Positions 62,064 to 64,000 of a stretch of DNA of 64,000 bases are shown in pieces. Location of the stretch: the NCBI GenBank assembly GCA_963691655.1, contig OY829328.1, positions 34,367,890 to 34,431,889 of the forward strand, written 5' to 3'. A model generated the notes under the pieces. That model did not search any database. It was not told the origin of the DNA and saw nothing but the letters and a program-made list of their open reading frames with translations. This stretch comes from Toxonevra muliebris (Eukaryota > Arthropoda > Insecta > Diptera > Pallopteridae). Made by a program: the position numbers and the translations under genes. The stretch's first letter is position 1, and each line of letters begins with the position of its first letter.

Positions 62064-64000
62064 CTGTAAGGGCAAAAACTTACATAATAACAACCAAAAA
62101 AAAAACCAAAAACGAGAGAGAAAAAGAGAGAGAAGTAAGACAAAAACCATTTTGGAAAATAGAAAACATTTGTGGATGAAAAGAAAAGATAGAAATATAA
62201 AAGGGGTAAGGATTATTAATGATGTTCGTTTTTTTTACAAATATTTTGTTGTATATGCTTAAAGACAAATTAACACAAACCAGTGTTGATGTATGCGCAA
62301 TGGGCATACACACACACATATACAGATATACATTAATGGATGCGATGTTTCTTTTTGGTGTTTTATATTTGATGGTTGTAACTTTTTGTTGTTTTGTGTA
62401 CGGGGAAAGGAAATTCAATAAATAATGGCATTTAATAAATAATGCAAAAACGATTAGTACCTACAAATTCCATATTTTCAATAAATATTTCATGCAATTT
62501 TCATTTTCTAAAATAAACAATTATTAAATTCTTTACATTATTTCACTACTTTCTTTAAGCTTTAATTAAAAAAGACCCAGCAATTAGCTACACAGTAAAA
62601 TATCATCCTTATCGCAATTGGCGCTGAAGCGTTTAAATTCTTAAGAAAAGATCGAAGAATTTAGTAACAAACAAGCAAAAAAGAATTGGGTCTTTTTTCG
62701 CTTTGAGGCGAAACACAAGTAACTTTTGCCTTTTTGCAACCCTAAAAGGAACACAAAACACGAAAAATTGTGAGTGGGAGCTATGTAAAACTTGCCACTT
62801 ACCACCATAATATTGTTATATTTGGCAAGCGATAAATAACAATTAAGTTGATTGTGAAAAATTGCTTAAAGTATTTGAGAAGATATATTCAAAAAAGGAT
62901 AAACAAAACCAAAAAGGCTACAACAATTCTCTCAAATTTTAGAACAAATTACATTTTAATTTAAACAATTTATCACCGACTGCTCATATATTTTAATTTG
63001 AAATAAATTTCAACAACCAAAATACTCGATGGTTTTTTGCTAATCTCTGGATGAAGAAAAGCTGAATTAACTTTTGATGATAGTCAATGAAAATCTCAAT
63101 TTGGATTATGTACTAAATCCTTTTTAGGTAGATATAATTAATTTGTACACGGACCAAGCATGTGAATACTCAGCGTTGCCATATGACTTTTATATTTTAA
63201 TAAAAAATCTCAATCTTTCGTTTATTTAACACATACCACCTTGATCAAAAAGTCCCCGGAATTTATTCAGAAAATTAAAAATACAAGTTTATTCATCAAA
63301 ATCTATATTGTCCCCTTCAAAGTAATCCCCATTGACTGCAACACACTTATGCCAGCGCTTGATCCAATCCTCGAAACATTTTTTATATTCGGTTTTCGGT
63401 ATGTCCATTAATGCTTCCTGCGATTTTTCCATTACTTACTCTCGGCTGCTGAAACGCGTTTCTCGTAATGGTTTTTTAACTCGATTGAACAGAAAGAAGT
63501 CACAGGGAGCCAAATCAGGTGAACTCGGTGGCTGTTGGATGGTATTTGTTGCATTTTTTTCTTCAAAAAATTACGAATAATGATGGCACTGTGCGACGTT
63601 GCGTTATCATGGTGCAAAATCCACAAGTTTTCTGTCCACAATTCTGGTCTCTTTCGGCGAATTGCTTCACGCAAACGTCTCATAATGCCCAAATAATACT
63701 CTTTGTTTACTGTCTGGCCTTCTGGCAAAAATTCATGATGGACTACACCGTTGTAATCCATGAAAACCGTGAGCATTGCCTTCTTTTTTGACTGAAAACG
63801 TCGTGGTTTCTTTGGTTTCGGCTCATTTGATGAACACCATTCACTTGCCTGATGTCTGGATTGCGTGTTGTACTCATAAACCCTCGTCTCGTCTCCAGTA
63901 ATGATCCTTTTGATGATTGTGGGATCGGATTCAGCCTCGCAAATCATGTCTTTTGCGACGTCTACGCGGTCTCTTTTTCCGTTTTTTACGCAAAATTTTA
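62064..64000 (-). other. Elk: Elk intron (partial), upstream of the linker exon
   Basis: AT-rich intron sequence reaching the window edge, with a second mariner copy from 63236. A donor-like GGTGGTAAGTGG on the minus strand near 62800 has no convincing exon before it. I see no PAS-domain exon here. Confidence 0.8.
63236..64000 (-). mobile_element. mariner element, second copy, cut by the window edge
   Basis: Starts with CCACCTTGATCAAAAAGTCC after TA, nearly identical to the end of the copy at 5103. The transposase on the minus strand has the first catalytic block (ITGDETRVYEYN), then MLTVFMDYNGVVHHEFLPEG and EYYLGIMRRLREAIRRKRPE with LHHDNA. Two extra T near 63555, compared with the first copy, shift the frame before SPDLAPCD, which continues in another frame. 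The copy keeps the segment deleted from the first copy. The N-terminal part and right end lie beyond 64000. Confidence 0.9.

Noticed and set aside
62770..62830. Extra Elk exon ending at a GGTGGTAAGTGG donor
   Set aside because: No acceptor or conserved peptide before it; the phase needed by the next exon cannot be tested.
1..64000. CRISPR arrays, operons, riboswitches or bacterial-type defence genes
   Set aside because: No regular spacer array, no prokaryote-style gene density and no ribosome-binding sites; the window is fly intron DNA.

Overview
The window looks like AT-rich nuclear DNA from a higher fly (Diptera, Schizophora). The family or species cannot be fixed from the sequence alone. 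The evidence is the close match of the exons to the Drosophila-type Elk potassium channel, a nuclear copy of a dipteran-like mitochondrial ND4 gene, and a dense load of Tc1/mariner, hAT, SINE and LINE remnants. There are no bacterial-style genes and no CRISPR array, and I found no new multi-gene system.

One real gene explains the window: a voltage-gated potassium channel of the EAG superfamily, ELK branch, on the minus strand. Eight internal exons were placed by matching GT-AG splice sites and reading frame. In transcript order they are 62063-61825, 59529-59301, 59063-58900, 41784-41580, 37927-37748, 37571-37453, 26677-26597 and 6804-6709. Joined, they give 1313 nt and 437 codons with no internal stop. 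They run from a Gly-rich linker after the PAS domain, through S1-S6 with an SVGFGN selectivity filter, to the end of the C-linker. The PAS exons should lie above 64000 and the cyclic-nucleotide-binding-homology exons below position 1. Introns are up to 19.8 kb long, so almost all of the window is intron.

The introns are a graveyard of repeats, most of them identified by ends and target-site duplications. Region by region: 5.1-6.0 kb, an internally deleted mariner. 8.7-9.1 kb, a small foldback. 9.2-9.45 kb, an unidentified broken coding fragment. 10.9-11.8 kb, a LINE end. 14.56-18.09 kb, a Tc1-like element with paired (IR/DR) terminal sites and a SINE nested in it with an 11-bp duplication. 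19.7-20.4 kb, a decayed tandem duplication. 21.55-22.08 kb, a hAT-like MITE. 23.4-23.8 kb, a LINE end. 24.6-25.5 kb, a repeat block with a tRNA-like unit. 29.25-29.41 kb, a 53-bp tandem repeat. 32.77-34.11 kb, a hAT-like element with a perfect 8-bp duplication. 35.09-36.12 kb, a Tc1-like element. 42.46-43.69 kb, a TA-flanked MITE with a hAT element inside it. 48.4-49.5 kb, tRNA-SINE pieces and the ND4 copy. 50.5-53.0 kb, a 2.5-kb foldback interrupted by a hAT remnant and sitting in a 12-bp degenerate minisatellite. 55-56.2 kb, a jockey-like LINE end. 58-61 kb, SINE copies and a degenerate tandem array. 63.2 kb to the edge, a second mariner.

The points most worth following are the long hairpin that the Elk primary transcript should contain, the IR/DR Tc1 element, and the nested insertions, which give relative ages.
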